This document shows positions 5,994 to 13,440 of a DNA stretch of 13,445 bases, one piece after another. Every line of letters begins with the position of its first letter. The first letter of the stretch is position 1. The DNA is taken from positions 1 to 13,445 of the forward strand of contig DIXL01000082.1 of assembly GCA_002428685.1 (NCBI GenBank). The letters are read 5' to 3'. The notes below the pieces were generated by a model. It ran no database searches. It was not told the DNA's origin and was given only the letters and a program-made list of their open reading frames with translations. A program made the translations under genes and the position numbers. This stretch comes from Cloacimonetes bacterium UBA6081 (GTDB lineage Bacteria > Cloacimonadota > Cloacimonadia > Cloacimonadales > Cloacimonadaceae).

Positions 5994-7740
5994 CCTTCCG
6001 CTTTTCGCCCAAAGCCAGGGTCTGGATTTTTACCTTTATTCCAGCCAAAGCGTGAAAAGCATCGAAAACAACCTGCAATACCTGTTTCATCCCTTTGCCA
6101 AAGCCAATTTTAGCATAGTGGGTGCCAGCAATCTTGAAAACAGGCTCAGCTTCAATCAGGAAAGCAAAAACGCCATGCTGAACCTGGATATGAGCATTGC
6201 CCAAAAAAGCCTGATCCATAGCTTTAGTTCAGATTACCAGTCTATTTTTGATGCTAGTGATTTGGAACCCTCACCTTATATAAACAAAACTGCCACATTG
6301 GGTTATGCCTTGTCCATGCAACCTTTGGACAGCCTTTCGCTCAGTTTTTTTTCCCGTGGGCTGTTGCGTAGCGAACAGGATCGTTACATAAGTGGGGCTC
6401 AGCTAAAAAGCCAGGGTTACTGGCTGGGCAGCAACATTAGAACTGCCTTATTCAGTGATAGTTACACCGCCGGTATTGCAGCAGATGCCCAGCGCAAAAA
6501 GATTGACTGGGAAGCTTTTGAATTTACCCAAGTGAACGCATACTACAACTATTACGGCAATATCTTTTCGCTGAATTCCTCTGCCAATTACGGCTATCAC
6601 AGCGAAGATATTTACATTTTGCAAGCCCCTGCCGAAAAGCAACTACCCAGCTCTTATCAACTGTCTGATGAGCAGTTGCGCCGCAACCTGGAATTAAGCG
6701 CAAATATGCAGCTAACTCCAGGCGATTTTGCCACAATTGAGTTAAGCGATTATTACAGCCAAAAACACGTCAGTTACAGCAACAGTGAAATCCGCAACAA
6801 TGCAGATTACAACAATCAATTCCAGTCCAAAGTACAAATCCGGTTGCATCGCCGGCTTGGCTGGGACACTGAAATTGCCCATAGCTATGCTGTAAAAGAC
6901 TATAGAAACAATTTAAACACCAGAAACACCGAGGTTCGGCATTTGGGAAGCCGCATGGCTTGGGAATATGCCGAGTTTGATTCGTTGATTGCCCTGGCGA
7001 ATCTCGATTTGCAGATTATGCAATTTCCCGATGATGCCAATCGTTGGGATAACGACCTTCTGACCCGCAGCTACAAAATTGGCTGGAAACACTATTGGCA
7101 CAATAGGATACGCTTGGGAACCTGGCTTGGTTATGGCGAGCGGGAAGACGTTTATATCGATTCACTACTCTCGGCAAACAACAAGTTCGTTACCAGCTAT
7201 TCCCTTGCGCCGGAGTGCTCAATTTTGTTGGGAGACCGGCTGGCTTTGCATCAGGTGTATCAAATCCGGGCAGATTACAGCGATTACATTTACGACACAG
7301 GCAAAGAGAACACTTTTTACCGCCAACTGGGTTTTAAATACAATCTGGTGTTCGATACTTTTCCCTACATATCACGTTCTCAAGACCCTTTATGGCTCAA
7401 ACTGCCATATCGGAACAGCCCTCACAATGCTTTGCGGCTGGATTTTGGCTTTGCCTACGAAGAAAACCAGTATGCCACGGAAAAGCTTGGTTATTACCAG
7501 TTAAATACCAAAAACCGCAGATGGATAGGTTCACTTAGTGTCCGCCACGATATTCGCAGTTTCTACTGGGAGCTAACCCCAAAATATACCTGGGGGACAT
7601 GGACGGAATACGCCGCGGTTTTTGCCTGGGCCTGGGAATTTAACAATATGTCTATTGTGGAGTTTAACCTTTCTCCCTACGGCGAAAGCACGGAGAACAT
7701 TGACTGGCGCAGTTCGATTAGCCTAGACCTGCGTTTTTAA
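5944..7740 (+). CDS. Predicted outer-membrane beta-barrel-like protein, unknown function
   Basis: From TTG 5944 the protein has 598 residues with a signal peptide (KK, hydrophobic core, cleavage likely after LFA at 20-22). The mature part is rich in tyrosine, serine and asparagine. It shows many alternating polar/hydrophobic stretches with aromatic ends (YYNYYGNIFSLNSSANYGYH, FYWELTPKYTWGTW). The chain ends SLDLRF; a terminal phenylalanine after an amphipathic strand is the usual signal for BAM-mediated insertion into the outer membrane. No named family is recognised, so transport, adhesion or secretion roles all remain possible. The gene overlaps ksgA by 50 nt, and its start depends on the GGAG at 5934. 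Overlap suggests co-transcription with ksgA, although the functions look unrelated. The barrel assignment is from composition and the C-terminus, not from homology. Confidence 0.8.
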   Translation: MKKLTISCLVSLWLLCSLPLFAQSQGLDFYLYSSQSVKSIENNLQYLFHPFAKANFSIVGASNLENRLSFNQESKNAMLNLDMSIAQKSLIHSFSSDYQSIFDASDLEPSPYINKTATLGYALSMQPLDSLSLSFFSRGLLRSEQDRYISGAQLKSQGYWLGSNIRTALFSDSYTAGIAADAQRKKIDWEAFEFTQVNAYYNYYGNIFSLNSSANYGYHSEDIYILQAPAEKQLPSSYQLSDEQLRRNLELSANMQLTPGDFATIELSDYYSQKHVSYSNSEIRNNADYNNQFQSKVQIRLHRRLGWDTEIAHSYAVKDYRNNLNTRNTEVRHLGSRMAWEYAEFDSLIALANLDLQIMQFPDDANRWDNDLLTRSYKIGWKHYWHNRIRLGTWLGYGEREDVYIDSLLSANNKFVTSYSLAPECSILLGDRLALHQVYQIRADYSDYIYDTGKENTFYRQLGFKYNLVFDTFPYISRSQDPLWLKLPYRNSPHNALRLDFGFAYEENQYATEKLGYYQLNTKNRRWIGSLSVRHDIRSFYWELTPKYTWGTWTEYAAVFAWAWEFNNMSIVEFNLSPYGESTENIDWRSSISLDLRF

Positions 7741-7887
7741 TTGACAAAATGCCCCAATCCAAAAAGCTTGCTTTGCCAGGTCCAGCGCAATAATTGATAG
7801 TGAACCATGTCAGATCAGGAATGAAGCAGCATTAAGCTAAACCAGTTATGTGTCGCTGTCCACCTGGCATTTTCTTTCTTGCTCCAA

Positions 7888-7950
7888 TAACGGAATCATT
7901 ACGGAATTAATACGGACTTCATCCGTATTGATTCCATAAAGATTCCATAA
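7888..7950. repeat. 63-bp imperfect palindrome with 11-bp phased CGGA half-sites
   Basis: Two 29-nt arms (7888-7916 and 7922-7950) match as inverted repeats at 24 of 29 positions around the 5-nt loop CTTCA. The inner 14 pairs (7903-7916 with 7922-7935) have a single mismatch that could be a G-U pair in RNA. Within the left arm CGGA occurs at 7891, 7902 and 7913, exactly 11 bp apart. In the right arm ATTCC recurs at 7931 and 7942, also 11 bp apart. No T-tract follows, so it is not a standard terminator. The one-helical-turn spacing favours a protein-binding site upstream of the M14 gene. Confidence 0.85.
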
Positions 7951-7960
7951 TTCAAGCAAG

Positions 7961-7976
7961 TGGCACGGAATGTGCT
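7961..7976 (+). promoter_or_regulatory. Candidate sigma-54 (RpoN) -24/-12 promoter
   Basis: The 16 bases TGGCACGGAATGTGCT match the RpoN consensus TGGCAC-N5-TTGCW at all fixed positions except one (G for the first T of the -12 element). The invariant GG (7962-7963) and GC (7974-7975) have the correct spacing. Transcription would start near 7987, about 30 nt before the ATG of the M14 peptidase gene. RpoN promoters need an upstream-bound activator, and the palindrome at 7888-7950 lies just upstream. Confidence 0.55.
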
Positions 7977-8016
7977 TCATATTTTGTTCAGATTAATACA
8001 AAATAGGAAAACTAAC

Positions 8017-10911
8017 ATGAAACATCTGTTGATCACTCTTAGCCTGATTATTATTGCCACAAGCGTTATGGCCTGGCCGGTTCGCATCCAAAGCTGGGAT
8101 TTGGCTAAGGATATAAAAACCTTAAATAACCTGCATGTTTCCATAGACTATGTAAATAGAAGCAGTGGAGTGATAATTGCCTATGTTCGCGGCAGCGAAG
8201 AACAGGATAAAATTCAGGCTGCCGGGCTGCTTGCTGAGCGTTTACCCGATTTGGCCAAGGAATACGCCACCCAGCTTTGGGAAGAAACCAGGGATACTCG
8301 CGATCCCATGCGTGAGTATTATACTCAGACTGAATACCAAAACTTTATGCAGCAAACCGCGGCTCAATATCCCAATATCTGCCAATTGGTGCAATTTGGC
8401 ACCAGCGGACAAAACCGTCCCTTGTTAATGATGAAAATTAGCGATAACGTCGGCGAGGAGGAAAACGAGCCTGAACTGAAATATGTAGGCAGCATCCATG
8501 GCGATGAAGTGGTGGGCTATGATATGCTGATCCGCCTGATAGGGCAGCTTACCTCTGAATACGGCACAAATCCACGCATTACAAATATAGTAAATAATAC
8601 AGAGATTTGGATCAATCCCCTGATGAATCCCGATGGTAATGCAGCCGTGCAGCGCTATAATGCCGCGGGGATAGACCTGAACCGCAATTTTCCCATGCCA
8701 ACCGGTGTGCAGCATCCCGATGGTGAAGTTTGGGGAGTGGAAAACGTTGCCATGATGGATTTTAGCCTGGCAAGGGATTTTGACCTGAGTATAAACTTTC
8801 ATGGCGGAGCTTTGGTGATAAACTATCCCTGGGATTACACTTACGCACTTGCCCCGGATGATTTGCTGCTACGCGAAATGTCCCTAACCTATTCCCGCGA
8901 AAACCTGCCGATGTATAACAGCACCGAATTTCCCCAAGGCGTTACGAATGGGGCAGCCTGGTATGTAATTACCGGCAGCATGCAGGATTGGAACTACTAT
9001 TATACCGATTGCATAGAAGTAACCGGCGAAATCAGCAATATTAAATGGCCGCCTGCCTCGCAGCTTGATACCTTTTGGGCACAAAATCAGGAATCCATGT
9101 TAAAATACATAGAATTTGCCCAACGCGGTGTACATGGAGTGGTTACAAACAATTCTGGAACTCCCTTAGCCGCCACAATTACTGTTGCCGGTAATATCAA
9201 AACTGAAAAAACCGACCTGCCCTTGGGAGATTATCACCGTTTATTACTCCCCGGAACCTATCAATTAACAGCCTCAGCAGTTGGCTATCTGCCACAAACA
9301 GTTACAGTTGTTGTTCCGGAAGGGGGGGGGGGGACGCAGAACTTTGTATTGTCTCATGCGCAGCTAACCAGCTTTATGGGCCAGGTTCGCAGCACATCCG
9401 GCCAGCCTGTGGCCAATGCAAACGTGAGCATCAACACTGTTCCCCAAACCACGGTGCAAACCGATGCGCAGGGTTTGTTTTCGGTTAGCAGCATCTATGA
9501 AGGCAGCTATAGCATAAGCATTTCGGCTGCCGGCTTTGCTATTTATAACCAGAACCTGGATGTGGCACAGAGCCTGTATCGAAAGGTTTTTGTGTTGCAG
9601 GTTCCGCTGTTTTCTGAAGATTTTGAGTCTGGCCTGGGCAACTGGACGGTTACGGGAACCTGGGGCATTGTTGCCCACCAGGGTAGTAATGTGCTAACCG
9701 ATTCTCCCGCAGGAAACTATAACAACAACCAGAACCGTAGTGCTCGCTTGACCAATGCTGTGTCCCTGGCCGGAGTTACAAATCCCGGGCTGTCTTTCCG
9801 CTGTCAATATGACTTGGAAAGCGGTTATGACTACGTTTATGTGGAAGCTTCCGCCACCGGAACCGGATGGACAGAACTTGGCAGCTTTACAGGAACGCAA
9901 ACCGAATGGGTAAACCAGTATTATTCGCTGAATGCCTTTGCCGGAGGTAGTGTTTATCTCCGCTTCCGCCTGAGCAGTGATTATAGCGAAAATGCTGATG
10001 GCATCTATATAGACGATGTACAGATAAGCGGAAATAGCAGTTTGGTAGCCGTTTATGGCGACGTAACTGGCGATGGCTGCATCAGCCTGCAAGACATTGA
10101 TGCTATCGCAAGATATGCAATTGGGATGGATCCTATTCCAGAGCTCGATCCCCGCCCCTGGGAAGCTTATCGCCTCAATAATGCTGATGCCGATGATGAT
10201 GGCCTTATAGACGCCTTCGATGGCTATCTGCTATGCAAATATTTGATGGAATCCAGCTATCTGCTGCCGGTTCAATCCGGAGTGGCAGAACCGGTGAGTG
10301 ATCCGGGCTTAACCGCCAGTTATAATGGCAATTTGCAGCTTAACTTTGTGGATATAGACCAAGTGAAGTCCCTTATCTTTTCCACTTCGCCAAATTATCT
10401 GGCTACGATTTCCCATCAGGGTTATCCGTTAAATAATCCCTATGTACAGGTGGTGAATCACGATACCAACAGTTATGCCTATGCCGGATATAATATAGAC
10501 CAGCAATCGTTATACGCCACATTGGGCGAAAACCCGCAGAATTTTACCCTGCATTATACGATTAACGGAGTGGCTGGTTCGCAGTTTGTGGATGTTAGCA
10601 GTGCAGCAGATGACGAGAATACACCTGTTGTAATTACTGCATTGCTGCCCAATAGCCCCAATCCCTTCAATCCGGATACTACTCTGCATTTTTCTTTGGG
10701 AAAAGATAGCCAATTGGTAAGCCTGAATATCTATAACCTCAAAGGGCAGTTGGTACGTAGTTTGGTGCATGATACGCTGCCTTCCGGACAGCATAAAGTG
10801 GTGTGGAACGGGTTGGATGAAAATGGAAAAGAGGTTAGTTCAGGAGTATATCTATACCGTTTGCAAACCCCGGAGTATAATAAAACCCGTAAAATGCTGC
10901 TTAGCAAATAG
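8017..10911 (+). CDS. Secreted M14 zinc carboxypeptidase with dockerin-like module and C-terminal sorting domain
   Basis: This 964-residue exported peptidase should remove C-terminal amino acids from peptides outside the cell. Residues 1-19 form a signal peptide (cleavage after VMA). The catalytic domain (about 97-365) resembles the M14 N/E subfamily: zinc ligands H161 and E164 (HGDE) and H262, substrate residues R213 and R223 (GIDLNRNFP), and catalytic E338 in EVTGEIS. Two transthyretin-like CarboxypepD-reg domains follow (about 370-446 and 451-528). Next come a MAM-like jelly-roll (about 531-672), a dockerin-like pair of EF-hand loops (D682-D693 and D724-D735), a beta-rich segment (about 765-870) and an NSPNPFNP-type FlgD-like sorting domain (about 875-964). 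ATG 8017 has AGGAAA at 8005-8010 at 6-nt spacing. Upstream codons back to 7960 lack a signal peptide. A run of 12 G at 9322-9333 encodes Gly436-439 between the two transthyretin-like domains. Confidence 0.92.
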   Translation: MKHLLITLSLIIIATSVMAWPVRIQSWDLAKDIKTLNNLHVSIDYVNRSSGVIIAYVRGSEEQDKIQAAGLLAERLPDLAKEYATQLWEETRDTRDPMREYYTQTEYQNFMQQTAAQYPNICQLVQFGTSGQNRPLLMMKISDNVGEEENEPELKYVGSIHGDEVVGYDMLIRLIGQLTSEYGTNPRITNIVNNTEIWINPLMNPDGNAAVQRYNAAGIDLNRNFPMPTGVQHPDGEVWGVENVAMMDFSLARDFDLSINFHGGALVINYPWDYTYALAPDDLLLREMSLTYSRENLPMYNSTEFPQGVTNGAAWYVITGSMQDWNYYYTDCIEVTGEISNIKWPPASQLDTFWAQNQESMLKYIEFAQRGVHGVVTNNSGTPLAATITVAGNIKTEKTDLPLGDYHRLLLPGTYQLTASAVGYLPQTVTVVVPEGGGGTQNFVLSHAQLTSFMGQVRSTSGQPVANANVSINTVPQTTVQTDAQGLFSVSSIYEGSYSISISAAGFAIYNQNLDVAQSLYRKVFVLQVPLFSEDFESGLGNWTVTGTWGIVAHQGSNVLTDSPAGNYNNNQNRSARLTNAVSLAGVTNPGLSFRCQYDLESGYDYVYVEASATGTGWTELGSFTGTQTEWVNQYYSLNAFAGGSVYLRFRLSSDYSENADGIYIDDVQISGNSSLVAVYGDVTGDGCISLQDIDAIARYAIGMDPIPELDPRPWEAYRLNNADADDDGLIDAFDGYLLCKYLMESSYLLPVQSGVAEPVSDPGLTASYNGNLQLNFVDIDQVKSLIFSTSPNYLATISHQGYPLNNPYVQVVNHDTNSYAYAGYNIDQQSLYATLGENPQNFTLHYTINGVAGSQFVDVSSAADDENTPVVITALLPNSPNPFNPDTTLHFSLGKDSQLVSLNIYNLKGQLVRSLVHDTLPSGQHKVVWNGLDENGKEVSSGVYLYRLQTPEYNKTRKMLLSK
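9322..9333 (+). repeat. Homopolymer of 12 G inside the M14 peptidase gene
   Basis: Twelve consecutive G encode four glycines in the linker between the two transthyretin-like domains. The frame is intact with 12 G. Losing one G would reach TAA at 9365-9367. Gaining one G would reach TAG at 9486-9488. Either change leaves the catalytic domain intact and removes the dockerin-like and sorting domains. Confidence 0.95.
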
Positions 10912-10973
10912 AGATAGGAATCTAAAATCCAGGATTATCTACAATCCATCAGACAATTGAAAATGAGGACTGT

Positions 10974-11359
10974 ATGGATAAACCCATAAACCAAGAACAG
11001 AACTTGTATTCGAGATTTCCAGATTGATAATGGAAGCCAGACTGAGGACTGCTCTGGCCATAAATAGTAAACTAAGCTTTCTATAATGGTCTATCGGCAG
11101 ACGCATCCAAAGCGAAACACTTGAGCAGAATAGGGCAGAATATGGGAAAGAAAGCATTTTTCAATTATCTGTTCTACTTACCAGGGAATACGGTAAGGGT
11201 TGGAGTGAAAAGCAGTTGCGACATTGTCTCCACGCCGTGGAGACTTTTCCGGATGAAGAGATTTTCTACACACTGCATAGACAATTGACCTGGTCTCATA
11301 TTAAAGTGTTGAGTTATATAGGTGATAAAATCAATCTCACCACCCTGTGTTTTAATTAG
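10974..11359 (+). pseudogene. Decayed DUF1016 / YhcG-family PDDEXK nuclease, N-terminal domain remnant
   Basis: TGAGGA (10964-10969) precedes ATG 10974, which opens MDKPINQEQNLYSR. A one-base frameshift near 11015 then moves the reading to the frame ISRLIMEARLRTALAINSK. That frame runs to TAG 11357-11359 with a single internal TAA at 11084-11086. Joined, the pieces match the DUF1016 N-terminal domain: LxWSIGRRI (the stop replaces the usual tyrosine of LYW), NRAEYGKESIFQLS, LTREYGKGWSEKQLRH, VETFPDEEI and LTWSHIKVL. The PDDEXK nuclease domain that normally follows is missing; the sequence diverges after SYIGDKI and stops. These proteins are often found near restriction-modification and mobile defence genes. 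With a frameshift, a stop and a 3' truncation, it should be non-functional. Confidence 0.85.
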
Positions 11360-11374
11360 TAATTGGAGATAACA

Positions 11375-12766
11375 ATGAAGTTTTTAATGATTCTAACCGC
11401 AATTGTGGGTATTGACTTATTGCAGGCAAAGGACATAACCGGGGATTGGCATGCTGTCCTGGATGTCCAGACTATGCAATTGCGAATCGTGTTTCACATC
11501 TTTGATACCGATAATATACTGAGTGCAACTATGGATAGCCCGGATCAGAATGCTTTTGGCATCAAGGTTACCAATGCCACTTATGCAGATTCTATCCTAA
11601 CTCTGGAAATCGCCGGTTCCCGGATCAATTACACCGGCAAGTTCGATGGCAACTCCATTGTGGGAACCTTCAAGCAGTTTATGAACGAATTTCCCCTGGT
11701 GCTGCTTCGGGAAGAGCCGGAAAAGAAAAGCTACTCCAGACCCCAAACCCCCAAAGAACCATACCCCTACTATGTGGAAGATGTCTATTTTAACAACCCT
11801 GAAGCCGGGATTAAACTTGCCGGAACCATTACGCTTCCGGACACTAAGCGCAAGTATCCTGCCGTAATCATGATAAGTGGAAGCGGAGCACAGGATAGGG
11901 ACGAAATGATCTTTGAACACCGCCCCTTCCACGTAATTGCCGACCATCTGGCAAGAAATGGAATTGCATCACTGAGATTTGATGACCGTGGAACGGCAAA
12001 ATCGGAAGGCGATTTTAGTGCCGGAACTACTTATGACTTCGCTACCGATGTATCCGCTGCGGTGAAATATCTCAAAACCCGTAAGGAGATTAAACAAATC
12101 GGTTTGCTTGGTCACAGCGAAGGTGGAATCATTGCTCCGATTGTGGCATCACGCAGCAAAGATGTGCAGTTCATCATCCTGCTGGCAGGGACTGGGGACA
12201 GAGGCGACCGCCTGCTGCTGATGCAACAGGAAGCCATTATGCGGGCATCCGGCGAACCGGAAAGTGAAGTGCAGAAAACCCTGTCCATAAATGCCAAAGC
12301 CTTTGAACTGGTGGTTCAGGCTACCGATCATGACAACCTGAAAACTGAGATGCGTAAATACATTACCGAAACCACCGATAACGGCTCTGTAGAAATACCG
12401 GAAGGGTTGAGCCGGGATGATTTTATAGAAGCGCAGATACAGGGAATCTGCAACCCCTGGATGTTCCAATTCATGAAGCTTGATCCCGCTAAGTATCTGG
12501 AGCAGGTGCAGTGCCCCGTTCTGGCTTTAAATGGTGCTATGGACTTACAAGTACCTTCCCAAATGAACCTAAATGCCATCCGCAATGCCCTTGGCAAAGG
12601 TGGAAATAAAGACGTTACAAGCAGAGAATTCCCCGGGCTTAATCACCTTTTTCAGGAGTGCAAAACCGGCTTACCGGAAGAATATATTACCATAGAGCAA
12701 ACCATTGCCCCTGAGGTTTTAAACGAACTAAGCACTTGGATTAAAAAGAAAACAAAAATCAAGTGA
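11375..12766 (+). CDS. Secreted alpha/beta hydrolase (EstD-like esterase/peptidase fold)
   Basis: The 463-residue protein starts with a signal peptide (residues 1-18, cleavage likely after LQA). An N-terminal beta-rich domain (about 20-115; GDWHAVLDV, KFDGNSIVGTF) precedes a linker. The alpha/beta-hydrolase domain covers about 140-463. The oxyanion region is MISGSGAQDRD (166-176), and DDRGTAKSEGDF (203-214) is typical of the family. The nucleophile elbow is GHSEGG with S248. Likely acid and base are D390 in LNGAMDLQVP and H424 in FPGLNHLF. The layout resembles Thermotoga EstD-type carboxylesterases with an added N-terminal domain, so ester hydrolysis is the most likely activity; the substrate is unknown. 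ATG 11375 has GGAG (11365-11368) at 6-nt spacing, preferred over TTG 11363. A strong terminator follows. It probably acts in the periplasm, since no sorting domain or lipobox is present. Confidence 0.9.
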   Translation: MKFLMILTAIVGIDLLQAKDITGDWHAVLDVQTMQLRIVFHIFDTDNILSATMDSPDQNAFGIKVTNATYADSILTLEIAGSRINYTGKFDGNSIVGTFKQFMNEFPLVLLREEPEKKSYSRPQTPKEPYPYYVEDVYFNNPEAGIKLAGTITLPDTKRKYPAVIMISGSGAQDRDEMIFEHRPFHVIADHLARNGIASLRFDDRGTAKSEGDFSAGTTYDFATDVSAAVKYLKTRKEIKQIGLLGHSEGGIIAPIVASRSKDVQFIILLAGTGDRGDRLLLMQQEAIMRASGEPESEVQKTLSINAKAFELVVQATDHDNLKTEMRKYITETTDNGSVEIPEGLSRDDFIEAQIQGICNPWMFQFMKLDPAKYLEQVQCPVLALNGAMDLQVPSQMNLNAIRNALGKGGNKDVTSREFPGLNHLFQECKTGLPEEYITIEQTIAPEVLNELSTWIKKKTKIK

Positions 12767-12811
12767 ACCTTGCCCAACCCCTAAACATAGAACTGGCAAT
12801 CCTGACGGAAC

Positions 12812-12823
12812 ACTGACTTCAGT
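12812..12823 (+). other. Small hairpin ahead of the terminator
   Basis: ACTGA-CT-TCAGT forms a 5-bp stem about 10 nt before the terminator stem. It may be part of the 3'-end structure of the hydrolase mRNA. Alone it is too short to mean much. Confidence 0.3.
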
Positions 12824-12833
12824 CGGCTGGACC

Positions 12834-12856
12834 ACCGGATTCATCCGGTATTTTTT
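12834..12856 (+). terminator. Rho-independent terminator after the hydrolase gene
   Basis: ACCGGAT (12834-12840) and ATCCGGT (12843-12849) form a 7-bp GC-rich stem, drawn more realistically as 6 bp with a TTCA loop. After one A it is followed by six T (12851-12856). It lies 68 nt after the hydrolase stop and points the same way. Confidence 0.82.
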
Positions 12857-12892
12857 AATTATCTGGTCAACCGCTATAATTATCTGCTATAG

Positions 12893-13147
12893 TGTTATCC
12901 TAATCCCTTTAGAGACGATTTAACCATTTCTCTTAGTGGGGTTTTAAAAAAATTAAGCATTGAGACTATTAATATCTATGACTTAAGGGGAAGGTTGGTA
13001 CGCACATCCAGTTCCTTGGGGTCAGCTTTATATCATTGGGATGGCAAGGATGCTAATGGTAGCTCAACAGGCTCAGGCATATATTTCGTGAAAATTACTG
13101 ACAAAGATAAGAACACCTACATAACCAAGGTTTTGCGGGTTAAATAA
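12893..13147 (+). pseudogene. Orphan C-terminal sorting (Por/T9SS-like, FlgD-like) domain remnant
   Basis: The frame from 12893 to TAA 13145-13147 reads CYPNPFRDDLTISLS, then INIYDLRGRLVRTS, HWDGKDANGSSTGSGIYFVK and KVLRVK. This aligns in order with the end of the M14 peptidase (PNPFNPDT, NIYNLKGQLVRS, WNGLDENGKEVSSGVYLYRL, KMLLSK). It is therefore the last 84 residues of an exported protein. The frame is closed upstream by TAG 12890-12892, no suitable start codon or ribosome binding site precedes it, and the hydrolase terminator lies just before it. The body of the parent gene is gone. It sits 14 nt before the next gene start. Confidence 0.82.
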
Positions 13148-13161
13148 CCAAAGGAGGAAAC

Positions 13162-13440
13162 ATGAGAAGCATCATGTTAACAATCGTGCTGATATTAGCA
13201 TTTCAAGTTTCATTGAATGCAATCAGCTACACTGAATCGTTTAACATCAACGATTTATCTATCAGAACAAATTCCAGGAGCTATCAAGAATTTCGCTTGG
13301 CAGATATTGGAACTACAAGTGAATTAGGAAATCCAGAGTTGCCGGCTAAAGTCTTGAGTTTCATCATTCCGGCTAACCAAGATGCTTGTAACCTTTCAGC
13401 AAGTATGACCGTTGGGCATATTATACAACTTCCACATTGA
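13162..13440 (+). CDS. Short exported protein resembling the N-terminus of a C25/gingipain-like precursor
   Basis: AAGGAGG (13151-13157) lies 4 nt before ATG 13162. Residues 1-20 form a signal peptide (cleavage likely after LNA). The rest, YTESFNINDLSI and then GNPELPAKVLSFIIPANQ (residues 59-76), resembles the propeptide start of secreted C25-type cysteine peptidases, where a G-x-P-x-LP-x-K segment precedes a beta-strand. Such precursors are normally many hundred residues, but this frame stops at TGA 13438-13440 after 92 residues, five bases before the window ends. It may be a genuine small protein, or the 5' end of a large gene broken by a frameshift or nonsense change. The family match is from pattern memory and is moderate. 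Confidence 0.6.
   Translation: MRSIMLTIVLILAFQVSLNAISYTESFNINDLSIRTNSRSYQEFRLADIGTTSELGNPELPAKVLSFIIPANQDACNLSASMTVGHIIQLPH

Noticed and set aside
7741..7887. Terminator or small gene after the barrel protein
   Set aside because: No hairpin with a T-run. The only short frame (ATG near 7848, about 20 codons) has no ribosome binding site or recognisable content.
7960..8016. Upstream extension of the M14 peptidase
   Set aside because: It would place 19 residues before the signal peptide and run over the candidate promoter. ATG 8017 has its own AGGAAA.
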